64,000 nucleotides of DNA from Agrococcus jejuensis (lineage in GTDB: Bacteria > Actinomycetota > Actinomycetes > Actinomycetales > Microbacteriaceae): positions 1,984,001 to 2,048,000 of the forward strand of contig NZ_LT629695.1 in assembly GCF_900099705.1 (NCBI RefSeq), given 5' to 3'. This document shows, one piece after another, positions 17,901 to 26,655 of the stretch. Position numbers and translations under genes: made by a program. Below the pieces are notes generated by a model that was not told the origin of the DNA, ran no database searches, and saw only the letters and a list, made by a program, of their open reading frames with translations. Position 1 is the first letter of the stretch, and each line of letters opens with the position of its first letter.

Positions 17901-20900
17901 TTCTACTCGACGCCCGAGACCGCCCAGTCGAGCGGCATCCACGAGGCCTTCGAGGCTCGTGACGTGCGGATGGGGCAGTTCGGCTTCTCGAACCAGGTCT
18001 CGCACCACACCCCGTACATCTCGGCCGCGAACGGCGACCCGACGACGACGCAGGAGGTCGTGCGCGAGGTGCTGTCGCGCCTGTACGTCGGCAGCGAGAT
18101 CGGCCAGGGCTACGCGGGCGACGAGGACAACGGCGAGACCTCGTCGTGGTACGTCTTCTCGGCGCTCGGCTTCTACCCGCTCGCGCTCGGCTCCGGCGAG
18201 TACGTCATCGGCTCGCCGCTGTTCGACCACGCCGTCGTGCACCGCGACGACGCGTTCGGCGGCGACCTCACGATCACGGCGCCTGGCAACGACGACTCGA
18301 CGATCTACGTCGGCGGCGTGAGCCTCGATGGCGAGGCCCTCGACACGCCCGTGCTGAGCCAGGCGGCGCTGCAGGAGTCGAGCTCGCTGGCGTTCTCGAT
18401 GCAGGCGGAGCCGTCGGCATGGGGCTCGTCGAGCACCGACGAGGAGGTCTACGAGCCGCTCGTCGACGCGACGAACCCGTACCTCAGCACCATCGGCGCC
18501 GGGCTCGAGGGCCCCGCGCTCGGCGGGCTCGTCGACGACAACTCGACGTCGGAGGTCACGTTCGGCACCGAGACGCCCACGCTGCAGATGCAGCTGCGCG
18601 GCGGCTCGTCGACGACGACGATCTACACGATCACGAACGGGGCGACGGGCTCGTCGCCGACGGCGTGGACCCTGTCGGGCTCGAACGACGGCACGTCGTG
18701 GACGACCGTCGACGAGCGCGCCGACGTCGTCTTCCCGTGGGCGACGCAGACGATGCCCTTCGTGGTGCAGGACCCTGGCGCGTACGCGCAGTACCGCCTC
18801 GAGGTGCTCGCGTCGACCGACGGCCCGACGACGCTCGCCGAGCTCGAGCTGCTCGGCGAGGTCGACCCCGGCCCGTTCGCCGTCACGCCCGCCGAGGGCC
18901 TCACGGCCTGGGTCGGCACCGAGCTCGACGCGCCCGTCGCGACCGTGCTCGGCACGCCGGAGGGCACCGAGCCCACCGCGACCGTCGACTTCCTCGACGG
19001 CGAGGGCCCCGTGGAGGCCGAGCTGCGGGCGCTGCCCGTCGGCGGCGGCTACGAGGTCGTGGCACCGCACGCGTTCGACCTCGCGGGCGTCTTCACGGCG
19101 TACGTCACGGTCACGGCCGGCGACCTCGTGGCCACCGCGCGCACGCAGGTGACCGTCGCGCGTCCGTCGACGACCGCCGAGGCGATCGCGGCGCTCGCGA
19201 ACGTGAACTGCTTCGCCGACGCATCCGCAGGCGGCAGCTGCGACGGGCAGGGTGCCGCCCTCGACCTCGCGCAGCTGCAGGCGACGGGGCTCGCGTTCGG
19301 CTCGCCCGAGACGGTCGACCTGCCGGTCGGCACCGGCACGGGCACGTTCACGTACGTGCTGCCTGCGCTGCCCGGCGCCGCGAACGACACGATCGTGCCC
19401 GACGGCCAGGTGCTGCCGGTGCGCGTCGGGGCGGATGCGACGCACGTGTCGTTCGTCGGCACGGCCAACGAGGGCGAGCAGTCGACGACGCTCACGCTCA
19501 CGTACGCCGACGGCTCGACGCAGGACGTGCCGGTCACGTTCGGCGACTGGGTCGGCGGCACGACGTCGCCCTCGGCCGGCAACACCATCGTGGCGACGGT
19601 GCCCGGCAGGCTCACGGGCCCCGGCTCCACCGACACGAAGCCGTCGTCGCTGTTCGCGACCGCGCCCGTCGCGCTGTCGACCGGGGCCGACGGTGCGGCG
19701 CTGCCGCTCGTGTCGGTCACGTTCCCGCCGTCCGACGGCACGCTCGCGAGCGGGCAGGTGCACGTCGCCGCCGTCGCGTTCGACGGCACGCTGCCCGAGC
19801 CGACGCTGCAGGTCGCGCCCGTCGCGCCGACGCTCGAGGCGAGCGTCGACGCCGAGCTCGAGCTCGACCTCGCGACGATCGACGGCGTGGATGCCGCGGC
19901 CGACGAGGTCACGGCGGTCGTCAGCTGGGGCGACGGCACGCCGTCGGACATCGCGCGCATCGACCTCTCGGGCGCTGCGCTCGATGCTCCGACCTCGGTC
20001 GAGGCGAGCCTGCAGGCCGAGATCGTCGACGGCATCGTGCGCGGGTCGCACGCGTACCTCGCCGAGGGCACGTACACGATCAGCGTCACGGTCGACGACG
20101 GCACGGCGAGCACCATGACGACGATCCCGATCGTCGTCGGCCCTGCCGTCGAGCCGGTGCCGACGATCACGGTGCCCCCGGGCGCCGTGGCCCCGGGTGC
20201 GATCGTGCCCGTCGACGGCACGGGCTTCACGCCCGGCGAGGACGTCACCGTGACGTTCTCGGGCGGTGGCGACCCCATCGGCGTCGAGGCGACCGACGGC
20301 ACGTTCCGCGTCGAGGTGCCGGTCGGCGACGTCGCCGACGGCGACTACGTCGTGACCGCGACGGGCGACGAGTCCGCGACGCCCGCGACCGCATCCATCA
20401 CGGTCGAGACGCCCGCGGTGCCGTCGTCGACGACGCTGCAGGCAGCGCTGTCGACCGTCGAGATCGGCGACGACATCGTGCTGACCGCGACGGTCGCCGT
20501 CGGCGGCTCGGCGGCGACGGCGGGCTCGGTGACCTTCTCGGAGGGCGCCGAGGTCGTCGGCACCGCGCCGGTCGTCGCCGGCACGGCCACCGTCACGATC
20601 GACGCGCCATCGCTCGGCGATCGCACGTTCGTCGCGAGCTTCTCGGGTGGCGACGGGGTCGCGGCCAGCGCCTCCGGCCCCGTCACGGTGTCGGTCGTGG
20701 CCGACTCCGGCGCCGACGTCGAGACGTACGCGGGTGCGAGCAGGTACGACACGAACGTGCTGGCGTCGCAGGCGCACTTCGAGCCCGGCGCACCGGTCTA
20801 CATCGCGGCGGGCGGCACGTTCCCCGACGCGCTCGCCGCCGGACCCGCCGCCGCGCACGACGACGCGAGCCTGCTGCTCGTGCCCGGCGACCGCATCCTC

Positions 20901-21614
20901 GACGGCACCCTCGTGGAGCTCGACCGGCTGCAGCCGCCGTCGATCACGATCGTCGGTGGGCCGACGACCGTGAGCGACGGGGTCGAGGATGCGCTCGCGG
21001 CGCGGTTCCCCGACGCCGACGTGACGCGCATCGCGGGCGTCGACCGGTTCGACACCGCGGCGCGCATCGCGACCGAGGTGTTCGGCGAGGCCGAGACGGC
21101 GTTCATCGCGAGCGGCGAGGTGTTCCCGGATGCCCTGTCGGCGAGCGGCGTCGCCGCGGCGATCGGCGACGTGCCGGTGCTGCTCTCGGCGCGTGCGGGC
21201 CTGCCCGACGTGTCGGCGGAGGCGCTGCACGACCTCGGCGTCGAGCAGGCGTGGGTCGTGGGCGGCAGCCCGAGCCTGTCGTACTCGGTGATCGTGGCGG
21301 CGCGGATGGAGACGGGCAGCGCCGAGCGCATCTCGGGCCCCGACCGCTTCGCGACGAACGCGGCGCTCGTCGAGCGCTTCGTCGACGTGGAGGCTGCCGA
21401 CGGCATCGTGGTGGCGACGGGGATCAACTTCCCCGACGCCCTGTCGGCGAGCGCCCTCGTGGGCGCGACGGGCGACCCGCTGCTGCTCACGTACGACGCC
21501 TGCGCGGCGGCGCCCGTGAGCGCGGTCATCGCGGCGATCGCCCCCGACGTCGTGCGCAACGTCGGCGGCCCGCCGTCGCTGCTCGCGACGGCGTGGAGCA
21601 CCACCTGCTCGTAG
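14964..21614 (+). CDS. Secreted GH92 glycosidase (alpha-mannosidase type) with wall-binding repeats
   Basis: The ATG at 14964 follows CAGGAG. The 2216-residue protein has a signal peptide ending near AVAADPP. Residues about 70-215 form a discoidin-like F5/8 type C domain, and a GH92 catalytic region spans about 400-1150. It opens with DTRRGTNSSGGFSRGNN and contains GDEDNGETSSWYVFSALGFYP near 18117-18176, the segment that carries the family's acid Glu. A second F5/8 C-like domain (about 1180-1300), an NPCBM-like segment, a PKD-like domain and an Ig-like repeat follow. Three CWB2 wall-binding repeats (RYDTN, DRFDTA, DRFATN) occupy about 1920-2215. GH92 enzymes remove alpha-mannose from glycans with calcium. 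Here it is probably held at the wall to trim external mannosides, under the LacI-type regulator downstream. Confidence 0.9.
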   Translation: MLHRRTPLSTRSRRILAPVAAALAALLAIPLIGLDAAPAVAADPPFTTSFETADVAAHPVPPSEAYEPPVNVQGGTLPASSLTSQISAVTASGENPPGETAVRLFDGDAGSKWLTRTRTGWVQMDFAAPVTVVTYALTTANDSADRNPRDWTLQGSDDGETWVDVDAQVQQLRAAAPFTQVEYALAAPATHQHFRLQITANDGAPLLQLADLDLRGEDTGAVASPMRTTVGSGPASGYNIASNRGFDGLAAVLYRGQHLGDGPASSTNVLVDDLDVTIAADSELSYAVLPTLYALDLQYPSTYVALDLVIETAAGETVRMSDAQLVDQYGFPASAIGQGEAHSLYADQWNQIRVPLGSLEGGTITQVLLEYDNPGGSAATRFSGWVDDLSIAPATPLDAETVLDHVDTRRGTNSSGGFSRGNNIPATAVPNGFNFLVPMTNATSQSWLYDWQSRNTANNLPALEALGISHEPSPWMGDRAQLAIMPSLDTAQPSGTPASRRLEFSHDDEVATPEEYAVDFVNGLSAAMTPTDHGGIMRFDFPDGADLGTVMVDQVQGQSGLRISADGVVSGWVEGGSGLSAGSSRMFVYGTFTDAPVATGMASQRTTAAWARFETGEEPLELRFATSFISLDQAQRNLDLEVTGSSYGEVRDAARDLWLDRLEVVDLSASNATEAELVTFYSGLYRLNLYPNSQSENTGTAEAPVWQYASPVRATEGAATATETNAVIMDGQIFVNNGFWDTYRTVWPLYSFLYPEVTERLVDGFVQQYRDGGWIARWSSPGYADLMTGTSSDASFAEAYTSGAISTGLAEQAYEAALRNATVSSASDTTLVNPNAVGRKGITTSQFLAYTASTTGQSVSWGLEGNINDAAMADMAAMLATDPDVDPARQAVYAEHAVYFDSRASDFVNMFDPNVGFFQAREPDGTWQLSRDEYDPTDWQNHAYTEAPGWTFAFHAPFDVPALAALYGGSDGLDAKLEEFYSTPETAQSSGIHEAFEARDVRMGQFGFSNQVSHHTPYISAANGDPTTTQEVVREVLSRLYVGSEIGQGYAGDEDNGETSSWYVFSALGFYPLALGSGEYVIGSPLFDHAVVHRDDAFGGDLTITAPGNDDSTIYVGGVSLDGEALDTPVLSQAALQESSSLAFSMQAEPSAWGSSSTDEEVYEPLVDATNPYLSTIGAGLEGPALGGLVDDNSTSEVTFGTETPTLQMQLRGGSSTTTIYTITNGATGSSPTAWTLSGSNDGTSWTTVDERADVVFPWATQTMPFVVQDPGAYAQYRLEVLASTDGPTTLAELELLGEVDPGPFAVTPAEGLTAWVGTELDAPVATVLGTPEGTEPTATVDFLDGEGPVEAELRALPVGGGYEVVAPHAFDLAGVFTAYVTVTAGDLVATARTQVTVARPSTTAEAIAALANVNCFADASAGGSCDGQGAALDLAQLQATGLAFGSPETVDLPVGTGTGTFTYVLPALPGAANDTIVPDGQVLPVRVGADATHVSFVGTANEGEQSTTLTLTYADGSTQDVPVTFGDWVGGTTSPSAGNTIVATVPGRLTGPGSTDTKPSSLFATAPVALSTGADGAALPLVSVTFPPSDGTLASGQVHVAAVAFDGTLPEPTLQVAPVAPTLEASVDAELELDLATIDGVDAAADEVTAVVSWGDGTPSDIARIDLSGAALDAPTSVEASLQAEIVDGIVRGSHAYLAEGTYTISVTVDDGTASTMTTIPIVVGPAVEPVPTITVPPGAVAPGAIVPVDGTGFTPGEDVTVTFSGGGDPIGVEATDGTFRVEVPVGDVADGDYVVTATGDESATPATASITVETPAVPSSTTLQAALSTVEIGDDIVLTATVAVGGSAATAGSVTFSEGAEVVGTAPVVAGTATVTIDAPSLGDRTFVASFSGGDGVAASASGPVTVSVVADSGADVETYAGASRYDTNVLASQAHFEPGAPVYIAAGGTFPDALAAGPAAAHDDASLLLVPGDRILDGTLVELDRLQPPSITIVGGPTTVSDGVEDALAARFPDADVTRIAGVDRFDTAARIATEVFGEAETAFIASGEVFPDALSASGVAAAIGDVPVLLSARAGLPDVSAEALHDLGVEQAWVVGGSPSLSYSVIVAARMETGSAERISGPDRFATNAALVERFVDVEAADGIVVATGINFPDALSASALVGATGDPLLLTYDACAAAPVSAVIAAIAPDVVRNVGGPPSLLATAWSTTCS

Positions 21615-21621
21615 CGATGCC

Positions 21622-21660
21622 GCGGCGGGCCCGGGCGGATCGACCGCCCGGGCCTGCCGC
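21622..21660 (+). terminator. Strong hairpin terminator after the GH92 gene
   Basis: A 17-bp stem (21622-21638 with 21644-21660, one G-T pair) and a five-base loop start seven bases after the stop codon. No T tract follows. Confidence 0.78.
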
Positions 21661-21745
21661 GTGCGCGCGCGACGTGCGACGCTAGGGGCACGACGGTGGG
21701 ACTCGACGCGGCGACCCATGGGAGCAGGACCTCGGGAGGTGCCGC

Positions 21746-22789
21746 ATGACGACGACGCACGACGACGTCGCGCGCACGCCTGCGCCGCGCGCCGGGCACC
21801 GTGTGCCGACGCTCGTCGACGTCGCCGAGGCGGCCGGCGTGAGCATCAAGACGGCGTCGCGGGCGCTGAACGGCGAGCCGAACGTCGCCGACGCCACGCG
21901 CGGCCGCGTGCGGGCCGCGGCGTCGACGCTCGGCTTCACCCTCAACTCGGCGGCGAGCCAGCTGCGGCGCGGCACGGCCGTGCGCACCGTGGGCCTCGTC
22001 GTCGGCGACCTCGCGAACCCCTTCTACATGGGCCTCGCGACGGGCGTCGAGCATGCGCTGCGCGAGCACGGCCTGCAGCTGACGATGGCGTCGTCCGACG
22101 AGGATGCCGCGACCGAGCACGCGATCGTCGAGGACCTCGTGCACCGGCGCGCGACGGGCATCCTGCTCGTCTCGACGCTCGACGAGCACGGCGAGCTGCG
22201 CTCGGTGGGCGACCGGGGCGTGCCGCTCGTGCTCGTCGACCGCGCGCCGTCGGGCATCGAGGCGGATGCCGTCGTGATCGACAACGTCGCGGGCACGACC
22301 GCGGCGATCGCGGGCTTCGTCGCGCGCGGCCATCGCCGCATCGCGTTCGTCGGCGACCTCGAGCGCCTGTCGCCGCAGCGCGAGCGGTACGCGGCCTACG
22401 CGGCGGCGCTCGCGGCCGCGGGGCTGCCGCTCGACCCGGCGCTCGTCGTGCGCGGCTCGCACTCCGCCGTCGCCGCCGAGGGTGCCGTGCGCGACCTGCT
22501 CGCGCTCGACGAGCCGCCGACCGCCGTCTTCACGGCGAACAACCGCGTCACGATCGGCGCGATCGGCGCGTTCCGCGACGTGGCGCATCCGCCCGCCCTC
22601 GTGGGCTTCGACCACTTCGAGCTCGCCGACGCGCTCGGCATCACGACCGTGGGCGCCGACACCGCGGCCCTCGGGCGCGAGGCCGTCGCGGCGCTGCTGC
22701 GCCGCGGCGACGGCGAGCACGTGCCTGCGACGCGAGCCCTGCCCGCGACGCTCGTCGCGCGCGGCTCGGGGGAGCGGGCGCCCGCCTGA
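21746..22789 (+). CDS. LacI-family transcription regulator
   Basis: The ATG at 21746 has GGAGG six bases upstream. The 347-residue protein carries a LacI helix-turn-helix (PTLVDVAEAAGVSIKTASRALNG, residues about 26-48) and hinge (LNSAASQLRRGTA). A periplasmic-binding-like domain follows, beginning TVGLVVGDLANPFYMGLATG. The effector is probably a sugar; residues such as VDRAPSG and NNRVTIGA are typical of sugar-binding LacI proteins. It sits directly after the GH92 terminator, and a matching palindrome lies before the GH92 gene, so I infer repression of GH92 until a mannose-containing inducer is present. The stop is four bases from that of the convergent TetR gene. Confidence 0.88.
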   Translation: MTTTHDDVARTPAPRAGHRVPTLVDVAEAAGVSIKTASRALNGEPNVADATRGRVRAAASTLGFTLNSAASQLRRGTAVRTVGLVVGDLANPFYMGLATGVEHALREHGLQLTMASSDEDAATEHAIVEDLVHRRATGILLVSTLDEHGELRSVGDRGVPLVLVDRAPSGIEADAVVIDNVAGTTAAIAGFVARGHRRIAFVGDLERLSPQRERYAAYAAALAAAGLPLDPALVVRGSHSAVAAEGAVRDLLALDEPPTAVFTANNRVTIGAIGAFRDVAHPPALVGFDHFELADALGITTVGADTAALGREAVAALLRRGDGEHVPATRALPATLVARGSGERAPA

Positions 22790-22793
22790 CGCC

Positions 22794-23459
22794 TCAGGCG
22801 CCCGTCGCGCCCGTCGCGCCCGTCGCGCCCGGCGGTCTCGGCAGCGATCCCGCGGGCAGCCCGAGCGACCACTCGGCGACGTCGGCCACGAACGCCTTGT
22901 GCGTCGCGGGCGATGGCAGCTCGGTGACGTTGACGTAGGAGCCCGAGCCGTCGACGGCGATCCAGATGCGCGCGGCGGCGACCTCGGCGTCGGATGCGGG
23001 GATGTCGCCGTCGGCCATGCCCTCGGCGAGCAGCTCGAGCAGGCGCTCGCGGTCGAGGCGGTCCTGCTCGCGCAGCGCGGCCTCGAGCGCGGGCGTGAAG
23101 CGCGAGAGGTGGCGCGCGTTGAGCCAGAGGCGCGCGAGCGGCTCGGAGACGCCGCTCTCGACGTGCGCGACGAAGTGCCGCACGCCCGCGAGGCCGTGGA
23201 GCTCACGGGGGAAGAAGCGCTCGCGCTCGACGATCGCGGCGCGCTCGAAGCCCTGCACGACGACGTCCTCGACGGCGGGGAAGTAGTGCGTGATGAGGCC
23301 GGGGCGCACGCCGAGCCGCTCGGCCAGGGCGCGCAGCGTGATGCGCTCGAGGCCGCGCTCGAGGGCGATGACGGCCGCCGCCTCGAGGATCTCGGCACGG
23401 CGCTCGTCCGGCTGCTTGCGCGTTCGTCGCGGGGTCGTGCTTGACGCCATGGCATCCAT
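22794..23459 (-). CDS. TetR-family regulator divergent from the permease-amidohydrolase operon
   Basis: Start taken at the ATG at 23459 (MDAMASST); the ATG at 23450 is also possible. The 221-residue protein has a TetR helix-turn-helix (RRAEILEAAAVIALERG, then ITLRALAERLGVRPGLITHYF), residues about 18-65. The ligand domain has the pattern VESGVSEPLARLWLNARHLSRF of BetI-like TetR C-terminal domains. The tail ends in a curious run, GATGATGATGA. A 20-bp inverted repeat lies in the spacer shared with the permease gene, so I infer that this protein represses both itself and the transport/hydrolysis operon until the imported compound appears. Confidence 0.85.
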   Translation of the reverse strand: MDAMASSTTPRRTRKQPDERRAEILEAAAVIALERGLERITLRALAERLGVRPGLITHYFPAVEDVVVQGFERAAIVERERFFPRELHGLAGVRHFVAHVESGVSEPLARLWLNARHLSRFTPALEAALREQDRLDRERLLELLAEGMADGDIPASDAEVAAARIWIAVDGSGSYVNVTELPSPATHKAFVADVAEWSLGLPAGSLPRPPGATGATGATGA

Positions 23460-23472
23460 GCTATTGACTCTG

Positions 23473-23492
23473 TGGCCAACAGCCATTGGCCA
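23473..23492. promoter_or_regulatory. Inverted repeat, candidate TetR operator
   Basis: TGGCCAA-N6-TTGGCCA is perfect over seven bases per arm and lies between the divergent start codons at 23459 and 23531. A TTGACT just before it (23464-23469) may be the -35 box for the permease operon. It is the only clear palindrome in this 71-base spacer. Confidence 0.6.
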
Positions 23493-23530
23493 TGTGACCA
23501 ACAACGGCGTTCGGTCCAGGAGGAGCATCC

Positions 23531-24988
23531 ATGACGACCCAGCTCGACGCACCCGGCGCGCACGACCCCGCGCGCGCCGCCGCCGCATCCGCCGACACCG
23601 CCTCCCGGCCCGAGACCCGCGGCATCGAGCTCGTCGCCGACGCCGAGCGCCACGGCCGCGCCCGCGACCTCGTGCTCGTGTGGGCGGCGCCCGGCGTCAG
23701 CATCCTGAACCTCACGGTCGGCGCGACGCTCATCCTGCTCGGCCTCGAGGTGTGGCAGGCGATCGCCGTGATCCTCGCCGCCGCCGTGCTGTGGATCCTC
23801 CCCGGCCTCATCGCCGCGAGCGGCCCAGCCGCCGGCACGTCGGGCTCGATCATCACGCGCGCGATGTACGGCGTGCTCGGCAACCGCGTCTTCGTGACGT
23901 TCGTCGGCTGGCTCATCGGTGCCGTCTACATGGCCCTCACGTGGCTCGCGTCGTCGTTCATGGGCGCCGACCTGCTGCGCCGCATCGGCATCGCCGACCC
24001 CGTGTGGGTGCCGATCGGCGTCACGGTCGTCGTCGCCGCGATCACGATCCTCGTCGCGATCTTCGGCCACGCGCTCATCCTGAGCGTCTACCCGATCCTC
24101 GCCGCCGTGCTGCTCGTGCTCTTCGTCGCCGTGACCGTCGCGATCCTGCCGACCGTCGACTGGTCGTACGCGGCCCCCGCGCCGCTCGAGGGCGTCGCGC
24201 TGGCCTCCGCGATCTCGATCGGCTTCACGATCCTCGCCTCGACGCCGCTGTCGTTCATCAACAGCCCCGACATCGCCAGGTACCTGCCGCGCTCCACGAG
24301 CCCGTGGCGCATCGCGCTCGCGACCGCCGTCGGCGGCGCCGTGCCGTTCACGATCTTCACGATCGTCGGCGTGCTCCTCGCCACGGGCCTCGACGCGGCG
24401 GCCGTCGCGGTCGGCATCGACGCCGCGCTCTTCGACCTGCTGCCCGCGTGGCTCGGGCCCGTGCTCGTCGCCGGCGTCGTGCTCAACACCATCGCGCTCT
24501 CGGCCATGACGGCGTACACGTCGAGCATGGCGCTGCAGGCGATCGGGCTGCGGCTGCAGCGCATCCCCGCCGCCATCGTCGTCGGCGTCGTCGGCACGGC
24601 GCTCACCATCGCGCTCGTGCTCACGTCGAGCCTGCTGCAGGCCGTCAACCTCATGCTGCAGTTCCTCGTGATCGTCGCCTCCCCCGCGATGGCGATCTTC
24701 GTCGTCGACGTCGTGCTGCGGCGCGTGCGCTACGACGGCGTCGAGCTGTTCGACGACCAGCGCGGCGGCCGCTACTGGTACACCGGCGGCTGGGGGCTGC
24801 CCGGCCTCGTCGCGCTCGTCGCAGGCGGCGCCGCAGCCGCCGTGTGCCTCGCGACCGACGTGTGGGTCGGCCCCGTCGCGCTCGCGCTCGGCGTCGTCGA
24901 CCTCTCCGTGCCCGCCGGCATGCTCGTGGCCGGCATCCTCTACGCGCTGCTGCAGCGCACCCCGATCGCGAAGGACGGCCGCCCGTGA
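23531..24988 (+). CDS. NCS1-family nucleobase/cation symporter
   Basis: The ATG at 23531 follows AGGAGGAGCATCC. The 485-residue protein has about twelve membrane helices. The N-terminal helix carries VLVWAAPGVSILNLTVGA, the usual NCS1 start with the unwound helix 1, and helix 3 has GTSGSIITRAMYG. A later loop, FINSPDIARYLPR, matches the Pro-Asp/Ala-Arg-Tyr segment of cytosine and purine permeases. NCS1 proteins import cytosine, uracil, allantoin or hydantoins with sodium or protons. The 4-bp overlap with the amidohydrolase gene implies that the imported ring compound is hydrolysed next. The exact substrate is not visible. Confidence 0.86.
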   Translation: MTTQLDAPGAHDPARAAAASADTASRPETRGIELVADAERHGRARDLVLVWAAPGVSILNLTVGATLILLGLEVWQAIAVILAAAVLWILPGLIAASGPAAGTSGSIITRAMYGVLGNRVFVTFVGWLIGAVYMALTWLASSFMGADLLRRIGIADPVWVPIGVTVVVAAITILVAIFGHALILSVYPILAAVLLVLFVAVTVAILPTVDWSYAAPAPLEGVALASAISIGFTILASTPLSFINSPDIARYLPRSTSPWRIALATAVGGAVPFTIFTIVGVLLATGLDAAAVAVGIDAALFDLLPAWLGPVLVAGVVLNTIALSAMTAYTSSMALQAIGLRLQRIPAAIVVGVVGTALTIALVLTSSLLQAVNLMLQFLVIVASPAMAIFVVDVVLRRVRYDGVELFDDQRGGRYWYTGGWGLPGLVALVAGGAAAAVCLATDVWVGPVALALGVVDLSVPAGMLVAGILYALLQRTPIAKDGRP

Positions 24989-26595
24989 CCACGCTCTACC
25001 GCAACGCCCGCATCCTCACCGCCTCGACCGAGCCCGCCGCCGCATGGGCCGACGCGCTCGTGATCGACGGCGAGACCCTCGCGTTCGTCGGCGCGGAGGC
25101 GGATGCGCCCACCGCCGACGAGACGATCGACCTCGGCGGGCGGCTCGTGCTGCCCGGGTTCACGGATGCGCACGCGCACCTGCTCATGACGGGCGAGGCG
25201 CTCGGCCAGGTCGGGCTCACGGATGCGCGCACGCTCGACGAGATCCAGGGCCGCCTGCGCGCCGCCCGAGAGGCGGCGCCCGACACCCCGCGCATCTGGG
25301 GTCGCGGCTGGCTGTTCGACGCCGTGCCCGGCGGTCGCCCCACCGCCGCCATGCTCGACGCCGCGGTCGCCGACGTGCCCGTGTACCTCGACGCCAACGA
25401 CTACCACTCGACGTGGGTCAACGCGGCGGCGCTGCGCGAGCTCGGCATCGACCGCGGCACCTCCGACCCCATCGGCGGCGAGATCGTGCGCGACGCCGAT
25501 GGCGAGGCGACCGGCTTCCTGCTCGAGACCGCCGCGATCGTGCACGTGCGCGCGCTGCGAGACCGCATCGTCGGCGACGCCGAGCGCGACGCCGCGATCG
25601 AGCGCGTGCTCGACGCGTTTTCGGCGGCCGGCATCACCGGCACCGTCGACATGGGCTTCGACGAGCTCGGACTCGCAGCGCTGCAGCGCGCCATGGACCG
25701 CCGCGGCGGCACGCTGCCGCTGCGCGTCGCCGCGCACTGGCTCGTCGCCTGCACGGGCGACCCCGACGAGCACCTCGCGCAGGTGCGCCGTGCCGCCGAG
25801 CTCGCCGCCGGCTCCGACTCGCCCTGGCTGCGCGTCGTGGGCATCAAGCTCATCCTCGACGGCGTCATCGACGCCTGCACCGCGGCCCTGAACCTGCCGT
25901 ACTCCGACGGGACGCTCGGCGAGCTCATCTGGCCCGTCGACCAGCTGCAGCCCGTCGTCGTCGCGGCGGATGCCGCCGGCCTGCAGATCGCGCTGCACGC
26001 GATCGGCGACCGCGCGAGCGACGTCGCGCTCGACGCCATCGAGGCCGCGATCGCCGCGAACGGCGACCGACCCCGCCGCCACCGCATCGAGCACCTCGAG
26101 TACGCGGCCCCCGGCACCGCCGCGCGCATGGCGCGGCTGGGCGTCACCGCATCCATGCAGCCCGTGCACGCCGACCCGGCGATCTTCGACAACTGGGCGG
26201 CGATGCTCGGCGACGAGCGCGTCGACCGCGGCTTCGCGTGGGCGGAGTACGAGGATGCGGGCGCGCTCCTCGCGTTCTCGACCGACACCCCGACGGCGCC
26301 GCACGAGGCGCTCGCGAGCATGTACGTCGCGTCGACGCGCGCCTCGGCGCTCGATCCCGCGGTGGCGGCGAGGCAGCCCGCGCTCGCGATCCCGCTCATC
26401 CGCGCCATCGGCCACGCGACGCGCGACGCCGCCGCCTCGGTCGGCGATGGCGCATGGCGCGGGCGGCTCGCGGCCGGGTTCGCCGCCGACCTCGTGATCG
26501 TCGACCGCGACCCGTTCGTCGACGGCGAGCGCGCGCTGCTCGATGCGCAGATCGAGCGCACGATCGTCGCGGGGCGCACGGTCTTCGAGCGCTGA
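24985..26595 (+). CDS. YtcJ-like metal-dependent amidohydrolase
   Basis: The GTG at 24985 overlaps the permease stop as GTGA. The 536-residue protein begins with the small beta domain (LYRNARILTA) and has the metal-binding HxH motif in DAHAHL at about residues 62-67. Later metal or active-site pieces are HAIGDRA, HRIEHLEYA, and the conserved Asp in FSTDTPTAPHEALASMY. The C-terminus FAADLVIVDRDPF restores the beta domain. This is the amidohydrolase_3 family (YtcJ, N-substituted formamide deformylase), which acts on amide or formamide bonds. With the permease and the TetR gene it makes a small uptake-and-hydrolysis cassette for an amide- or ring-containing compound. Confidence 0.84.
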   Translation: MTTLYRNARILTASTEPAAAWADALVIDGETLAFVGAEADAPTADETIDLGGRLVLPGFTDAHAHLLMTGEALGQVGLTDARTLDEIQGRLRAAREAAPDTPRIWGRGWLFDAVPGGRPTAAMLDAAVADVPVYLDANDYHSTWVNAAALRELGIDRGTSDPIGGEIVRDADGEATGFLLETAAIVHVRALRDRIVGDAERDAAIERVLDAFSAAGITGTVDMGFDELGLAALQRAMDRRGGTLPLRVAAHWLVACTGDPDEHLAQVRRAAELAAGSDSPWLRVVGIKLILDGVIDACTAALNLPYSDGTLGELIWPVDQLQPVVVAADAAGLQIALHAIGDRASDVALDAIEAAIAANGDRPRRHRIEHLEYAAPGTAARMARLGVTASMQPVHADPAIFDNWAAMLGDERVDRGFAWAEYEDAGALLAFSTDTPTAPHEALASMYVASTRASALDPAVAARQPALAIPLIRAIGHATRDAAASVGDGAWRGRLAAGFAADLVIVDRDPFVDGERALLDAQIERTIVAGRTVFER

Positions 26596-26655
26596 CCGGT
26601 GGGCCGCCGCATCCACCGACCCGGGATGCGACCGCCTGCCGGTGGCAGTGCGGCG

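Noticed and set aside
14940..21719. A 2259-codon open frame on the minus strand opposite the GH92 gene
   Set aside because: The translation is a low-complexity Arg/Asp/Gly/Val mixture without domains. It is an antisense shadow of the GH92 gene caused by very high third-position GC.
23531..23590. Riboswitch in front of the NCS1 permease
   Set aside because: The spacer is only 71 bases long and is occupied by the inverted repeat; there is no room for a purine or TPP aptamer.
26596..26655. Terminator between the convergent amidohydrolase and the single-helix protein gene
   Set aside because: CCGCATCC and GGATGCG words can pair, but the stem is short and imperfect and contains the common genomic word.
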